Positions 1 through 12,380 are shown, numbered from the stretch's first letter. The stretch: 64,000 nucleotides of DNA from Acanthococcus lagerstroemiae (GCA_031841125.1 CM063114.1:26357266-26421265), one strand, 5' to 3'. The notes: generated by a model from the letters alone, not told the origin. Numbers and translations are program-made.

Positions 1-339
1 AGAGACAAAAAAAGGTTCTACACCGGAGCGACGAATCAACGCGTCTACCATTCGCATCGCGACCCGCCATCATGGATGCGAAAAAATCATTTTTCACTTG
101 TCATCTTCTTTATTTGTTCGGGTGACATTGATTAAGAATCGACATGGCGTATATCGAGGCTATATTTATACTGCCAACCCCCGCCATTGGAACGCAACCC
201 TATGCGAGTATGTGTACCCCGCTAGAGTACTCGGTGTCACATTTCGAAATATCTTCGTTTTACCTTCAGCCTCCCTGCGGCGAATATATCACCTGTCTTC
301 TATTTTGAGAAGACGTAGCCCAGATAGAGGAGGTTTTCG

Positions 340-585
340 TGAATCGGTTTTCGAAATATGGTCGACATTTGTCGTGTCGGGTTAACAGCCATCGGGCGGG
401 CATGCCTTATACTCTCGGTGCTTCTGGTGAGAAAAATGCGCGATTCGAGTGACGCCGCGAGTGCAGTGACGTCGTGGTGGCGTGTTCGCGAACCAAGTGC
501 GAGTCGATTGTCGGTTTCGGTTTCGGGGGCGGTAAGCTCATCTGGTTGGTGATGGCGGTCGATCGCGATGTGAGTATCTGCTCGA
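340..585 (+). other. CpG-rich stretch with two exon-like 5' splice donors (weak candidate first exon)
   Basis: This unique-looking, CpG-rich stretch has two good 5' splice-donor matches on the plus strand: GGCG|GTAAGC near 531 and CGAT|GTGAGT near 570. A short ATG-started reading frame (MAVDRD) runs directly into the second donor. This is the arrangement expected of a 5' leader exon followed by a long first intron, which would agree with the lack of host exons downstream. No TATA box or protein homology was recognised, so this is inference only. A chance match in a CpG-rich region is just as possible. Confidence 0.15.
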
Positions 586-2769
586 CATATTGTTTTCCAT
601 ATGCGCTGTGAACGTATTTCTTATAGAGAAGCAGAGCTATGAGGATTCCAGTTGTGATATGGGGCATTTGATGTGAAACATCCTCGAGATTGTACACAGT
701 CAGGACTGCTGTAGATGTGTTCAGTGCCTTTCACTCCACTCCTCGTTTCGAAAGGTTGAGGAATGCGAGCACTCGACCGGATCCTCGAAAAAGGACCTAA
801 GTGTACGGTAGTTTTAGGTCTCTTTTCCCAGACATTCTTCAGTGCACATAGGTGAAAGCCCTAAGCAACTCTTCGTGTTTGGTATGCATGAACGAGCTCA
901 TTTCTAATTGTGTGCTACAGATTGTAAAAGCTATTATAGACCTACTGTACATAGGTATAGGTAGTACACCCGGTATACAATCCTGTATATTGTACTTGGG
1001 TATTGTACATGGCAGACCAGCAGTACATGGACGCCTGAATAATTTCTAAACTGTAGCCGCGTGTTAAGTGATTAGGTGGTATTGTGCTTGGTTGTCAAGA
1101 CTGCATAGTTTAATTAAATCGATGTCTGCTGAACTGCTGGTGTGCTGGTGCGCTGGTGTTGCGTTCACTGAAGCTTTTTTTCTTTTTGCTCCCTCTTCAT
1201 ACTCGAACCGGAACGAATGCCGTACATTAGCCGCAGTAGTCATAATGGCGACTGGGCGATGTTTAATCTGTGAAGTTTACGAATAAATTAAGTTCACCTA
1301 ATTTAGGCGTGCAGATTCGTATTCTATGATGAATGGGTGTATCGTCGTGTACGTGTAGATATTTGCAGTTTGCACCGCTTCAGGTATCAGATACACCGCA
1401 GTTATGCGGAGTCGGATGTCCCGTCAGTCAGAGCTACAACTAAATGTTCACCAGTCCAGTTGTCGTGACTTCGAATTTGAAATATTCGATCAGTTATTTT
1501 AGTATTGTTTACTTGTAATTGACAAGCGCTACCTAGACTGGCCGAAGCCTATTTACGGGAACAAAAATTCCTTATCTTTGTTGGCTAATAACTGAGGGGT
1601 GGTCTGGTATTTTCAAATGCTACCTTAGGGTTGGAAAGATGATTGTTCAGTGTAGTCAACCCTGAAATATCATTACACAATAGTATATCTTTCTAGAGTT
1701 ATTGACCAACAAAGGAAATCATTATTATTATTATTATTATTATTTTTTTTTAGAAAAAAGACTTCAGCTGTTTTGTTGTACTACTCGTCAAATGCAACTA
1801 AATATTCATCATGTTCAACCTAATTTGATAAATCTACGTATAGAAACGTACTGAAAATTTTTCTTTATGGGAGGGGGGGGGGGTCAATAATCCGATTACA
1901 TAATGTTATCTTAGGTGATAAATGTACTCCTGTCTTCAGTTTTGTCAAATGAAGGTCCGATTCTGGTAGCTGACTGAAATTTTGGAGAATTCATTCCCCC
2001 GTCCCGTTCAGTATTTTCTCAAATAGAACACATTTTGAGTTTTGAGGTACATGTAATTTCAGTTGTATATTCAAACAATATTTCATGATGAAGGAATTGA
2101 TAATGGCAGAGAATATGGATGCCGTCAAGGGAGACAAATGAGACTTTTGGCTTTCCCTGGATTTCTAAATATATATGTACAATTGTATGCCACTGAAAAA
2201 AGCGGTTTTTATTTTTATTTTTCATTTTTCAGGAGGGCAAATAGATCTGATTTGAAGTGCGGGTGGGGCTCGTAGATGTTAAAACAGTGTTAAACATGAT
2301 TTTGCTTGTGTAATTTTTCAGGTTATTTGGGGAAGGGGGTGTTAAGGCCCGATAAGCACCTCCTATTTGCGCCTATGGTTTTTTCCTCCCGGAAAACGGG
2401 TTTCGTCTCCTCCTGAAGTGTTTTGCTCTCTCCTGGATAAAAGTTTTGCGTCGCTCACGTGTGAGGCGTGTGCCAGTGGTCAAGGGGTGTTTTCGCCAAC
2501 ATTTTCGTCCGATGGATAGATAGATCACTTTCAGTCGGAAAAAATGAATCAACAAAACTGAAAGAGGGCGGTCACCTTTTTTCCTTGTTTTTCATCTGTA
2601 GGCTAGTGTATTTAGATAGGTACTGTTTTGATTGGCAATTTTAATATTGTACGAAATAACGGAATTCTAACATTCAGTAATGTTGAGGGGAAAAATGAAG
2701 ATTTTTCTCCACCTGCCACAATTTTTCCCTTATACAAGTCACTTTGGTACGCCTCTGTCTAATATGGTT
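586..2769. other. No gene recognised; ATT microsatellite and G tract
   Basis: Only short, stop-bounded ORFs occur here and none looks coding. An ATT trinucleotide run sits at about 1721-1743, followed by a T run. A long G tract lies near 1868-1882, of the kind seen at the ends of several MITEs in this window, but no terminal repeats were found around it. Confidence 0.5.
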
Positions 2770-3740
2770 TTAATAAATTTATTCATTTGTACAGGTCTGC
2801 TCAATCTAAAAATAATTGATTTGGTGGCATAAATTGATTAATTCATGGGCTTAATAATTTTCATGGCTTCAAGGGGGAAAACAAATATTGAACGCATAGC
2901 TTGTGCAGTTATCAATTATAAAATTACTTGTAATTGCAATATCAATAATCGGAATATGCATAGCTGAAATACTAATATTAGAAATGCTTTAATCTAAATA
3001 TAAACATTGATATTCGATGATAGAGGGACGTATGGCGATGCACGCATGCCAAATTGGCCCCAGGACACCGCACCCCTTATCCCGGAAGCGCCCCGAATGG
3101 GCCTGCGTTTGAATAGGGGGGATAAACATAAACATTGATATTGGAAATATTAGTAATTAAAAAGTTGGCACTCATTTGAAATATCTAAATATAATTGGAT
3201 TTTTGATGAAACTAAAATACCAGTCATCAAACAGATAATGACCAAAATACTAATAACATCATTAATTAGAATATTTTTAATCGAAATAGATACATCATTA
3301 AGTTATGATGTTAAAATCTTAAGGTTCGATTTTTTAGAATTTTGAGATATGAACTTGATACCAACGTCAATAATCGAAATATTGGGCACTAAAATATCAA
3401 TGATAAGAACATCAGGCACTACGGTTGAAATTATTGGTATCCGAAAATATCAGTCTTTAAAATTTTAAATACAATCGAAAATCCAGTAATTGAATCATTA
3501 ATTATTAAAATGTTGATATAGTCAAAATATCGATAGTTTACATATCAATAGTAGCAAATAGTCAAAATATTGATACTCAAATTATTGATGGTCGAAATAT
3601 CAGACATTATCGCTAGAAACATTGATTAGCAGGATATCTAGGGGCAAAGTCCTGTTAGTCAAAATATTGGCAGGTACAGTGTATTCAAGATCATAAATCG
3701 ATGATCGAAATGGATACTGATAATCGTGGGATATGTTGAC
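2770..3740. repeat. AT-rich degenerate short-period repeat field
   Basis: Variants of a short motif resembling GTCGAAATATTGATA recur irregularly on both strands throughout this stretch (for example TCGAAATAT, CAAAATATTGATA, ATATCAATA). The units are too diverged to define a fixed period. It reads as an old, decayed satellite-like or simple-sequence array. It is interrupted by a GC-richer insertion at 3015-3127. Confidence 0.55.
3015..3127 (+). mobile_element. Short GC-rich insertion with candidate 15-bp target duplication
   Basis: A 113-bp GC-rich segment lies in AT-rich repeat DNA and is flanked by two copies of ATAAACATTGATATT (3000-3014 and 3128-3142). It contains the core GGGACGTATGGCGATGCACG, also found near 6719 and, on the other strand, split around 48.3-48.6 kb. 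A 15-bp duplication with no terminal inverted repeats fits retroposition of a 5'-truncated SINE or LINE fragment. Because the flanking DNA is itself repetitive, the duplication could be a coincidence. Family unknown. Confidence 0.5.
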
Positions 3741-5014
3741 AGAAATTGTCAGAGCTGATTTTTTCTATAAATCATTAAAAATATCCACTATTCCTATCCC
3801 CACTGCTGGGGTAAAATTGCCTGGTAACCCTGCTGCGACAGCATTCAAAAATGGTCGCGGCAGATCAGTGGACCTTACAATCCTGTCAGTCAGATAGAAC
3901 GATATTAACATCAAAGCGCAGCCATAGTTAATCATTCAGGGCGGATGAAGGTTCCGAGATCTCGGCTTTCAGCGTGGCCCGATACCTGAATTCTTCTATA
4001 GGGGTGAATTTCTTATTATTGATCTTACTGATAAAAAACACTCATTTGCGAGTAAAGCTAGCAACATTTTTTTCCTTCAGTTTTTCCAAGAACTTTTGCA
4101 AAACTTTTCATTTTGGTCAAGGAGGAGTCCCCCTCCCCCCTGGAAGCAGACCATGTTCTCAGCTTATATCTGCCTGGTATAGAGGCGAAAAGCTGTATTG
4201 GATGTAAGGCACAAGAAAATAGCAAGATTCGGCAGTTTCTTATCTTAGCTGGAAAGGACTCCTTCCTGCCTCCTTGTCTGTCTGATATCTCCCTGTTTTT
4301 CCGTCTGCTTGTTTGGTTATCTGTGCGTCAGAGATTCTGAAAATCAATACAAATGAACGTTTCCAAGAGTGTACAGAAACGACTTTCTCAGGGGGGGGGG
4401 AGGAGTTTCATCATTCCTATTACGAAACTTCGATTTTGCCACTTGGAAAAAAATTAATGAGAACAGGCAAAGCGAAAAGTTTTTCCATTTCTGAATTGTC
4501 TCAGTACCAACATGATTTTCTTGAGCGGTGGTTTCCTCCATCCTCTCTTGGAATCTCATTGAAATTTTTCGCAGAATTAAATTTTAAACGGTATGGTTGA
4601 ATCTCTCGGGTCTTGAATTATTTTGGAATTGTCTCGTCAATACCACCGCGGCTCTTTCTCCCCTATTTGAGAAGGAAACATTTTTACTCTTCTGTCGACA
4701 CCTGTTTCTCACTCTCTGCTCTCGATATTCACCCTTAAAAAAACGAAAACAAGGTGATGTATTTTAACCTTTCTGGGGGAACAGATTTTGAAGATATTTT
4801 TTCAGAAAAAATTATGTATTCTTGACGCCTTTTTGTCGCCTCTGAAAAGGAAAGTGAAATTGGGACTCCGGGGGAGTGTGTCGGATTAGACCCCTCCCCC
4901 TCCAACTATGTCAAGAAGTGCGTTTCAGAATGTACTTTAGCGCATTAATTACAGTAAGGACTGCAGGTATGCGCCCGGTAAATGTAACAAACGATAATGA
5001 AGAGGTTTTGCATT
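3741..5014. other. No gene or repeat recognised
   Basis: The ORFs in 3974-4600 overlap in several frames on both strands, carry low-complexity stretches and show no domain. A 10-base G run lies near 4389 and C-rich runs near 4130. Nothing here could be assigned. Confidence 0.5.
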
Positions 5015-5924
5015 AAGGGGGAATTACCTACACTGTTTCATTCCTGATGATCATCTGGTGTCATCACTCAAAATGAATCAACCAAAGTGAATCATCCGTG
5101 TTCACTCATTTTCATCATTTTTCCAGCTTTTTTTTTCCCGTTTCATCGTTCACTTTCATCCAGGGCTGGAGTCATGACTTTCGATTTCTAGTTAAAGGCC
5201 CATTTACATTTGTCACTTCAGATGATCATCTTGGATGAATCACCGAAAGTGACAAATTCACAGTTTTCTTTAGGCGGTGAACCGTGATGAGTCATCGTTT
5301 TCCAAGAAACGATGAAAGACTCTTTCACTAAAAGCCCATTTACATTCGTCACTTAAAATGATCATCTTGGATGAATCACCAAAAGTGACAATTGTAAACA
5401 TGATTTCATCTTCACTTCCTCCAGAGTGATCACCAAAAGTGAGCGGTGAACGGAATCAATCCCCAATTGATTTTTGGTGAAACAGCCTTTCATAGTTTCT
5501 TAGAAAACGATGACTCATCACGGTTCACCGCCTAATGAAAAATATGAATTACGTTTTTAGTCTATGTTCACCCGCCTGCCCGCGTGCGTCATTGCATCTC
5601 GTTCTAACAGCTCAACTAGAAATCCAAGGTCATGACTCCAGCTCTGGATAAAAGTGAACGATGAAAAAAAGCTGAAAAAATGATGAAATGTATGAACACG
5701 GATGATTCACTTCGGTTGAATCATTTCGAGTGATCACTCCGAATGATCATCAGAAATGAAACAGTGTAAATCTCCCTTGAAAATCAATTGGGGATTGATT
5801 CCGTTCACCGCTCACTTTCGGTGATCACTCTGGAGGAAGTAAAGATGAAATCGTGTTTACATTTGTCACTTTCGGTGATTCATCCAAAATGATCATCTTA
5901 AGTGACAAATATAAATGGGCCTTT
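5015..5924. repeat. Nested foldback (MITE-like) cluster
   Basis: At least three inverted-repeat pairs are interleaved. Pair 1: 5015-5200 with 5612-5778, starting AAGGG and carrying TTTCAT..GATGATCAT. Pair 2: 5204-5275 with 5850-5924, ends AAAGGCCCATTTACA / TAAATGGGCCTTT, flanked by AGTT on both sides. Pair 3: 5271-5325 with 5490-5535, sharing AGGCGGTGAACCGTGATGA. In addition 5329-5490 is an inverted copy of 5783-5924 and a direct repeat of the start of pair 2. The arms share a GATGATCATC / GTGATCAC vocabulary, so related foldback elements seem to have inserted into one another. There is no coding sequence. Exact boundaries are uncertain because of the nesting. Confidence 0.75.
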
Positions 5925-6639
5925 AGTTCCATTAGTAAAACTTTACACTCAAGAGTCAGGATCGAGGTACACTGCTGTATCCGAATGCGCTTGTATTTCA
6001 GTTGATCATGGATTGAAGTATATCACTCATTCCACAAATCAAGTCAACAAAACGCAAAACGAAATAATAAAATTATGTAATGCAACCATACGACTTCCAT
6101 GCAACCCTCTTCATAATCGGTTGTTTACATTTACGGTGCGCATACCTGTAGTTCCTTAATTACAGCAGGAAAATGACGGGATATGTGTTTTGGCGACCCC
6201 CCCCCCCCCTCCCAACACTGAAACCTTCCTACACTGATCCTTTCGAGATTTGTTTGCTCGGGTCCCTCAAAAGCTTGCACTGCTCTAGGTAGCTATCATA
6301 TTCAAGTGTGAAGGTAATTGATTCATTTCCACCGAAGGCCTTGCCGGCCTTTCTTCTCTTTCTCCCACGAGGGGGCAGAAGACAATTTCAGAGCGGGCAA
6401 AATCGTTTCTCAAAACAAAAACTATGAGATAATTTATTGAAAATCCAGGAAGTGCGGAGTCAATGTGCCGCGTACCTCTTCATAATCGATAGCTTTTTTT
6501 GTCATGTGAACCAATATGTTTTTCGTGAGTCTCCGATGCACAGTTGCTGTATTTAATCAGATTTGACCAACCGTACACCTCAAGACAGTCTATTAAAAGC
6601 GATACCTCTGCTATCAGGTTGACTGAGCCGACGTGCCCT
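5925..6639. other. No gene recognised; C tract
   Basis: Short ORFs only. A run of about 13 C lies near 6197-6209, close to CACTG, but no partner terminal repeat was found. Confidence 0.45.
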
Positions 6640-6699
6640 GGTACCAAGAGTGATAGCTCCGTCTCTGCAGTCCAACTGGCTGAGCCATCTGTTGATTGC

Positions 6700-6790
6700 C
6701 AGAATACCATGGTGTGGTGGGACGTATGGCGATGCACGCATGCCAAAGTGGGCCCTGAGACACCGCACCCCTGGCCCTAGAAACTTCCCT
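6700..6790 (+). repeat. Copy of a dispersed repeat (GATGCACGCATGCC family)
   Basis: This contains GTGTGGTGGGACGTATGGCG followed by GATGCACGCATGCC and a CTGAGACACCGCACCCCTGG block. The same series occurs at 3022-3080 and, reversed, at about 48.30-48.61 kb. A more diverged relative lies near 10.06-10.14 kb. The family could not be named. Its intact centre here serves as the empty site that proves the hAT insertion at 48366. Confidence 0.6.
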
Positions 6791-6799
6791 TTCGTCGCA

Positions 6800-9688
6800 T
6801 CAGTGGCCGGAGGGCCAGGATACCATGTCAACATTTTCAATGCAATGTCAGTAGCTGCAGATCGGATCTTCCTCAAGGTTCAAGAAATGTACGCTGATCT
6901 TCGACCACGAGTTTACCTTCCAGTGAAGTTTGTCGAAAAAGCGCCACAACTGGGAAAATGGCGGTCTTCGTCGAATAAATCGGGTGAGAATGGTTTGCTT
7001 ATGTCAGTTCTGCCCTGGATTACCTTTTTACCTTTCCAAACCATATTGGTGCATTTGCGTCCGCCGTTTACTACCTCTGATTGTCTGGTACCTTCATCTC
7101 ACTTCCTTCGAGACTGAATTTGGATGTTTCGCACGATGCCGCGAAAAAATGGCTCGCTCCCCCGACGTAACACGAAACAAAAAGAAGTCAATGAGGATGT
7201 GCGCCATTGCACGCAACCTTTCACGGTTATGCGGTTATGCACGCTTATGAGCAGTTCATCATACAAATCGCCAAGCTGACCATACCGACGGTCGTTCTCA
7301 CCATCTCGTTCTCCTTCCTTTCCAAAGCCGAGACCAGAGGTCATTCCCTTCTCGAAATGGCGGTCCATTTATGTCGACCAGATCGCACATCGACTGCATC
7401 GCCAGCGCAGTGCTGCAGCACGTCCTGGAGTCATTCCATCCGATGCGATGATGGTTTTTCGAACGTGTGTACGTTTTTTTTTTCGAACTCATTCAACGGC
7501 TAATTGATAATTGATGGCCGTAATGAAGACATGCCTCATCTTGCCGCGTGTAAACTATCACGTGTGTGCTTCTGTATCAGTGTACCGTATCTTTCGACAC
7601 ATTAAAGAGTACCAAGAGAGAGCCGGATCGTTTAACACCACCGCAGCCTGCACCAACTCCGCCATGTTACCAGCTGTGTACATGCGACGGAGACAGCTCT
7701 ATGCTACTGACCCACACAGCCGCAGTGCCACTGATATAAATCTCTGGCATTCAGACACGCGGTATTAGGATAATTTACACGAAATTTGAAACGTCCTCCC
7801 GTGAATTTAAATTAAAACCTTGGCAGCCCCGGTCACGAAGAGTGGAGAGTGCCTTCGAATCTGCTCCCGTCTTCTGGCCAGTTTATACGAGATCCAAGCC
7901 GAGAGTAAACATCCCCATTTAAACCAGTAATTTATAATTTATCTCGTTGAAGACAGTCTTCGCCTCGATTGCTGGTCGACTTCCGTGTGCGTGTGTGTGT
8001 GCAGTCACCAGGTGCGAAAAATTTCGAGGTCGAAACGTTCGAGAGCAGAGTGAGAGTCGATTTCGTATCGTGATGATGGCGACTGAGAGATGAGAGAACG
8101 AGATCACGAGAAGACGAGAGAAGACGAGAACATATACGGGACACACGGATCCGCGGATGACATCGCACGACGAAGACGCCTTCTTCAGGAGGTATTCGGA
8201 ACTCGAGTCAGATTATGACACTTGGCGGCGGGACGGTGACACGTCAAAAGGGAACTACTGGCGGGGTTCGGTTCGGTTCGGTTTCGGGTGCCCCTTCCCC
8301 CCCCCTGTATTTACATGTTCGGTAGCAGCCACGAGACTACACGTAGAATGAGAAGTAAAATGAAAAAAGAGAGAGAAAAATGAAAAAAGTATTTCGAACT
8401 TCTATTACCAGTAATGACAGATGGGTTGCAGTTTGCGTGTGTCGCCTCTCGATGATAGCACCGCGGGCATCTTTCGGTTCTGCCTGACTAATTTTTTCCC
8501 GAGTAGTGCGTAATCGTTCGTCGCTTATTGTTTTTTTTTTTTTTTTTTGTTTTGTTTTTTAATTGTTAATTGACGTTGCCGCAGTGCGAGACGTTTTTCA
8601 TAACCGACGGGTGTGAAATTATTTGGTGGTTCCTATCGAGTATAGCGATGTCATAGTTTCGGATCGATGATGGACTCGAAAAGCGGATTCAAGTGAGCGG
8701 AATACCTATTCGTGTTGTAGCCCCCCGGTGAATTAGCCGTCTAATAATTTCTAGTTAGCTGTCGGGAAGATGAAATGCATTTTGGCTGAGATTGTCGCGA
8801 GGGTATGTCGAAGAAGTCTTTCTGCATCCCTCATCCTTATACTAGCTCCGCAACTGTGGAAATACGGCAGCGGTGTGATTTCTGGTCAATATCTCGAGTA
8901 CCGTGCGTCGTATCGAAATAAGTTTCAAACAAAAAGTGTTCGGGGTGAAATTATCTATAGAAAAGGTCTCTTTCAATTTTTTCGCCAAAGCGATAGAAAC
9001 GTCGTAAATAGATGGACAAGTTGAACCACCTCTGACGGCAAGTCGAGAGTGTCACCTTAAATAGAGCTACGTGTATTTCACTCGTTAGAAATGCAGGTAT
9101 GGGAGGTATTTCATCTTGAAAGGGTTCACTTCTTTGATTTTAAGGTTTCTGAGCAAAAGCCAGGGTATCAAGTTGAGGTCGAATTTGTCAATTTTTCAAA
9201 ATGAAATGATTTTCCTAGTAATCACAGTTTTTCACTTCCATACGCCTTATTATACCTGTAAATCTGATGTGTAAGTTTGTAGGTACTGTTCTAAGCCCTA
9301 GCATGATTATTTCTGAAGAAAGAAGGAATATAGGGCCTTGAAATGCTTGACAGCATTTTTCTTAAAATGAACTTGTAGAACTTTCTAGTTTAGGCAGATA
9401 TATCCAGGTATATTTTAATCCGAGATAGTGGCAAGATGGTGGATTTTATGGGAACGTGGATCTAGTTTCACTGTATTAACATAAGTCGTGGATGAAAGTC
9501 ATGGGTTTCCAAAAAGGGTCAGGGAAGCCACAGAAGAATAAAGTATTGAACCAAAAATATATCTGAGTTTTGGATTTGTGATTCGTAAATATGTTGATCT
9601 TCAGGGTTTTCTCAAGCAGCTGAAAATCAGCAAAGCTTTAAATACTGTTCAAAACTAATCTCGACTGGTTTACAAACCCTCAAGACTG
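6800..9688. other. No gene recognised; candidate transcribed leader near 7.85-8.18 kb
   Basis: The sequence is mostly unique. At 7850-8180 a purine-rich, CpG-rich stretch leads to an ATG at 8157 whose first residues (MTSHDEDAFFRRYSELESDY) look soluble and charged. Composition then becomes simple (GGTTCGGTTCGG, C tract near 8297) and no domain follows. It could be a 5' leader or chance. GT repeats lie near 7987 and a T run at about 8529-8549. Confidence 0.3.
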
Positions 9689-10160
9689 TCAGGCTTGTCT
9701 GGCAGAAGGGTAAACCGTGATCTTGAAGGCGGTTCCCTCTAGTTGAAACGCGGACATTACACCAAGTTTGGGTTGTTTCCCACAAGATACACTCAAATTG
9801 AGGCATCTTGGACGTGTACTTTTTGGTTGATGGGATTGCGCCAGCGCATTTTTCCCCACGCGGGGGGTATGAAGGAAGGAATCACAGCCCCGCTGTGGCG
9901 CACCCGAATTCCAGGTTAATGCTGGGTGAGCCTTACCTCTGTTATTAGGGTGTCCTATAGTGAACCTGACAGGACAGCGCGAATCTGAAGACAAGAGAGG
10001 CAAAATGAGGGCCCGTGCCAGCCTCAGTGCGTCCCTCTAGTAACTGATGCGATACTCGAAAGGGTAAGTAGCTTCCGGGGCCAGGGGCGCTGTATCTGAG
10101 GAGCCAATTTGACCTGCTTGCACTGCCATCTGCTCCATCAAACATGAGGCTTGCCTAAGA
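9689..10160. repeat. Probable old dispersed repeat
   Basis: The part at 10056-10140 shares a degenerate CGAAAGGGTA..TTCCGGGGCCAGGGGCGC block with the repeat at 48295-48360 on the same strand. The remainder (9689-10055) is GC-richer than its flanks but was not matched elsewhere in the window. Open frames on the minus strand show no domain. Confidence 0.3.
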
Positions 10161-11093
10161 CACAGTAGTATGGTCTAAAGATGGGGAGGAGAAATAAGAC
10201 AAACAGTTTCCAGGTAAATCTTTTACATTTGTGATCCTGGATGATAAAATTCCCATACCTTGTGTTGTCACTTTCGGGTCGGCGCAGTCGAGCCTTATAC
10301 AATGGGGAAAATAGTAATAAAGCTCTACCTAATGCAACAGTGGCGCTTGCGGTTTAAAAAGTTGTAACTATGTGGACAAACAAACGAGATACACGAGAAT
10401 AAATCGCATTTTCATTCGACAGTGGCGCTTGTGGTTTTAAATGTAAAAGTGAACGTAATTGTGTGTAAAAGAAACAGATAGGAAGATGGTTTTACATCAT
10501 GCTTACAGTTTCTGCAAAAGTGACCCGAGGTATCACCATAAGGAATCGATGAAAGGAGTTCATTTTGTGGGGTTTGTAATATTATTGTGTATGATTCTTG
10601 CTGAAATTAGGGTCGGCGTGAACCAACCGACATTTGTAAACAAAATGAATAAATTATTAGTATCGTTAGAAAGAGCGTAAAACGTAGAATTTTTCAGAAT
10701 TGGGCTCCCGTTTCAAAAATGTGTACTTACGTTGATCAAAGCTTATCAGTAAACGCTATGACGTATAGTTTCTACATGGCTCTTGAACTTAGAATCACGT
10801 GTTCTTAAAAAACAGATTTTGTTGGTTGGTTTCCTTGCGCTTAACAGCGTCCAAGTGCGATTGTACTTTTTGTTCGAAGTTGGTTAGTGGAATAGCCGCA
10901 CAGACTTCAGCTGAAAGGTCGACCCAAGCGACCTGGCTTGTTTGAATACATCGCCTTTAGTATGCTTTCTGTTTGGTTAGTGTGAATACAACTGTATGCT
11001 GTCGACTGCTTGGATAGTGACTGCATGGTTGATCAACAAAATGAACGCCGTTTATTTTGATGGAAGAGAACGAAGTGACAAGGGAAGGTAACT
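10161..11093. other. No gene recognised
   Basis: Two near-identical 20-base stretches (ACAGTGGCGCTTGYGGTTT) lie near 10339 and 10420. The phrase AACAAAATGAACGCCGTTTAT at 11034 recurs in inverted form near 11597, on the other side of the MITE at 11102-11540. The flanks of that MITE may therefore belong to one older palindromic repeat. Confidence 0.35.
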
Positions 11094-11101
11094 TGTATAC
11101 G

Positions 11102-11540
11102 CAGGGACGTACCGATAGGGAGGGCAGGGGGTAACTTACCACCCCGTAGGAATTTTTCACTCAGCAGTTGGGAAAATTTACCATTTCAGTCAGGCGCGAT
11201 GTGGGAAAATCCAGCAGGTTAAAAGGTGCTTTTTGTTTTTTGCTTTGATACTTGGAAATTGAGTTGAGAAGTTGGGAAAACCCAACAAAGTCAAAAGGTT
11301 TTGCTTCTTTTGCATTGATCATTGATACTTAGGAATTTTGAGTTGAGTCAATTGGAAAAACCCAACAGGTCAGAAGGTTTTTTTTTGCTTTGATACTTGG
11401 GAGTTTTGAGTTAAGTCAGTTGGAAAAATCTAACAAGTTAAAAGGTTCTTTTTTTGTTTTGCTTTGATACTTGGGAATTCTGAGTTGAGTCAGTTAGGAC
11501 TTCTCCCCCCCCCCCGGGAAAACTCTCCGATGCGTCCCTG
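11102..11540 (+). mobile_element. hAT-type MITE, family A, copy 1
   Basis: A 439-bp non-autonomous element. It begins CAGGGACGTACCG, ends CGATGCGTCCCTG (imperfect terminal inverted repeats), and has a perfect 8-bp target duplication TGTATACG at 11094-11101 and 11541-11548. CAG..CTG ends with 8-bp duplications are diagnostic of hAT transposition. The interior is about four imperfect tandem units, each carrying TTTGATACTTGGGAATTTTG, GAGTTGAGTCAGTTGG and AACAAGTTAAAAGG. There is no ORF. A C tract of about 11 bases lies just inside the right end. Other copies: 20489-20816, 32723-33030 (truncated), 51748-51958 and 63927 onward. Confidence 0.9.
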
Positions 11541-11548
11541 TGTATACG

Positions 11549-12367
11549 TATCGACAGTTGCAAAAATCGTTCTTGCCTCTTCATCCCTTCACCAAGATAA
11601 ATGGCGTTCATTCTGTTCGACAACTTTGAGTAACAGTTCTTCATTATTCTTAATATTTGGGACCTTAAAGCAGCGTCCACACTAATCTGACAAATGGAAT
11701 GTTGAATGCGGTGTGTTCTCGAAAAAGTGTAAAAACTTGTTAAGGATGCATGGCTTATCATGTAAGGTACTATTTGATGGCAAGCTGAGCAAGGGAAAGT
11801 TTTGGAGGGTTTTCGACCCTCAAAAATAAGGCATTTCCAGTATTGTTCTGGGATCTGGGAACCGTTTTCATTTTCATCACTACTAAGCCTCTTTGACTTC
11901 TTTCACATTCTTGTAGCAATGTCTGAGACTCCTCCAGATGTCCGCATTCTTCCAGATGAGTATGTAGCAGACCCGTTTGAAACTGTTTAATGACTGAATG
12001 AGATCTTAAAAAACTATTTTTGTTTGAATTGCTCTTTGGTGCCGAAACATATATGTTTCAGATTTGAGGCCTTCCGTTCCAAACCGGCCTATCCAGATTC
12101 CAGAATGTGTAATCATTGGATAATAGCGCAACGGTAATAATGTACAGTTAGGCCTGTTTGGAAATGAACACCCTTTTTTCCCCAGCTACTCAGTAACTGT
12201 TACATCGCTTTCCTGGGTTGCCGGCATGTTTCATGTGATAGTTCAGCACTTTTGATAACAGATGCCGCTGTTAGAAGTTAGGCCAGTTTGGAATGGGAGG
12301 CCTCATTTGTTTAAAATTGTTTTAGTATTGCTTATAAATTCTAGCCCGGTTGAATACTCTTTAAAAG
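11549..12367. other. No gene recognised
   Basis: Unique-looking DNA with short ORFs. The frame at 11802-11990 has no recognisable domain. Two similar phrases (AGGCCTTCCGTTCCAAACCG near 12068 and TTGGAATGGGAGGCCTCATT near 12287) are partly complementary, suggesting an old terminal-repeat element, but this was not pursued to boundaries. Confidence 0.3.
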
Positions 12368-12380
12368 ACTCTATAAGGAT

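Noticed and set aside
6650..7117. 155-codon plus-strand ORF
   Set aside because: It begins inside a dispersed repeat, shows no domain, and other frames are open alongside it.
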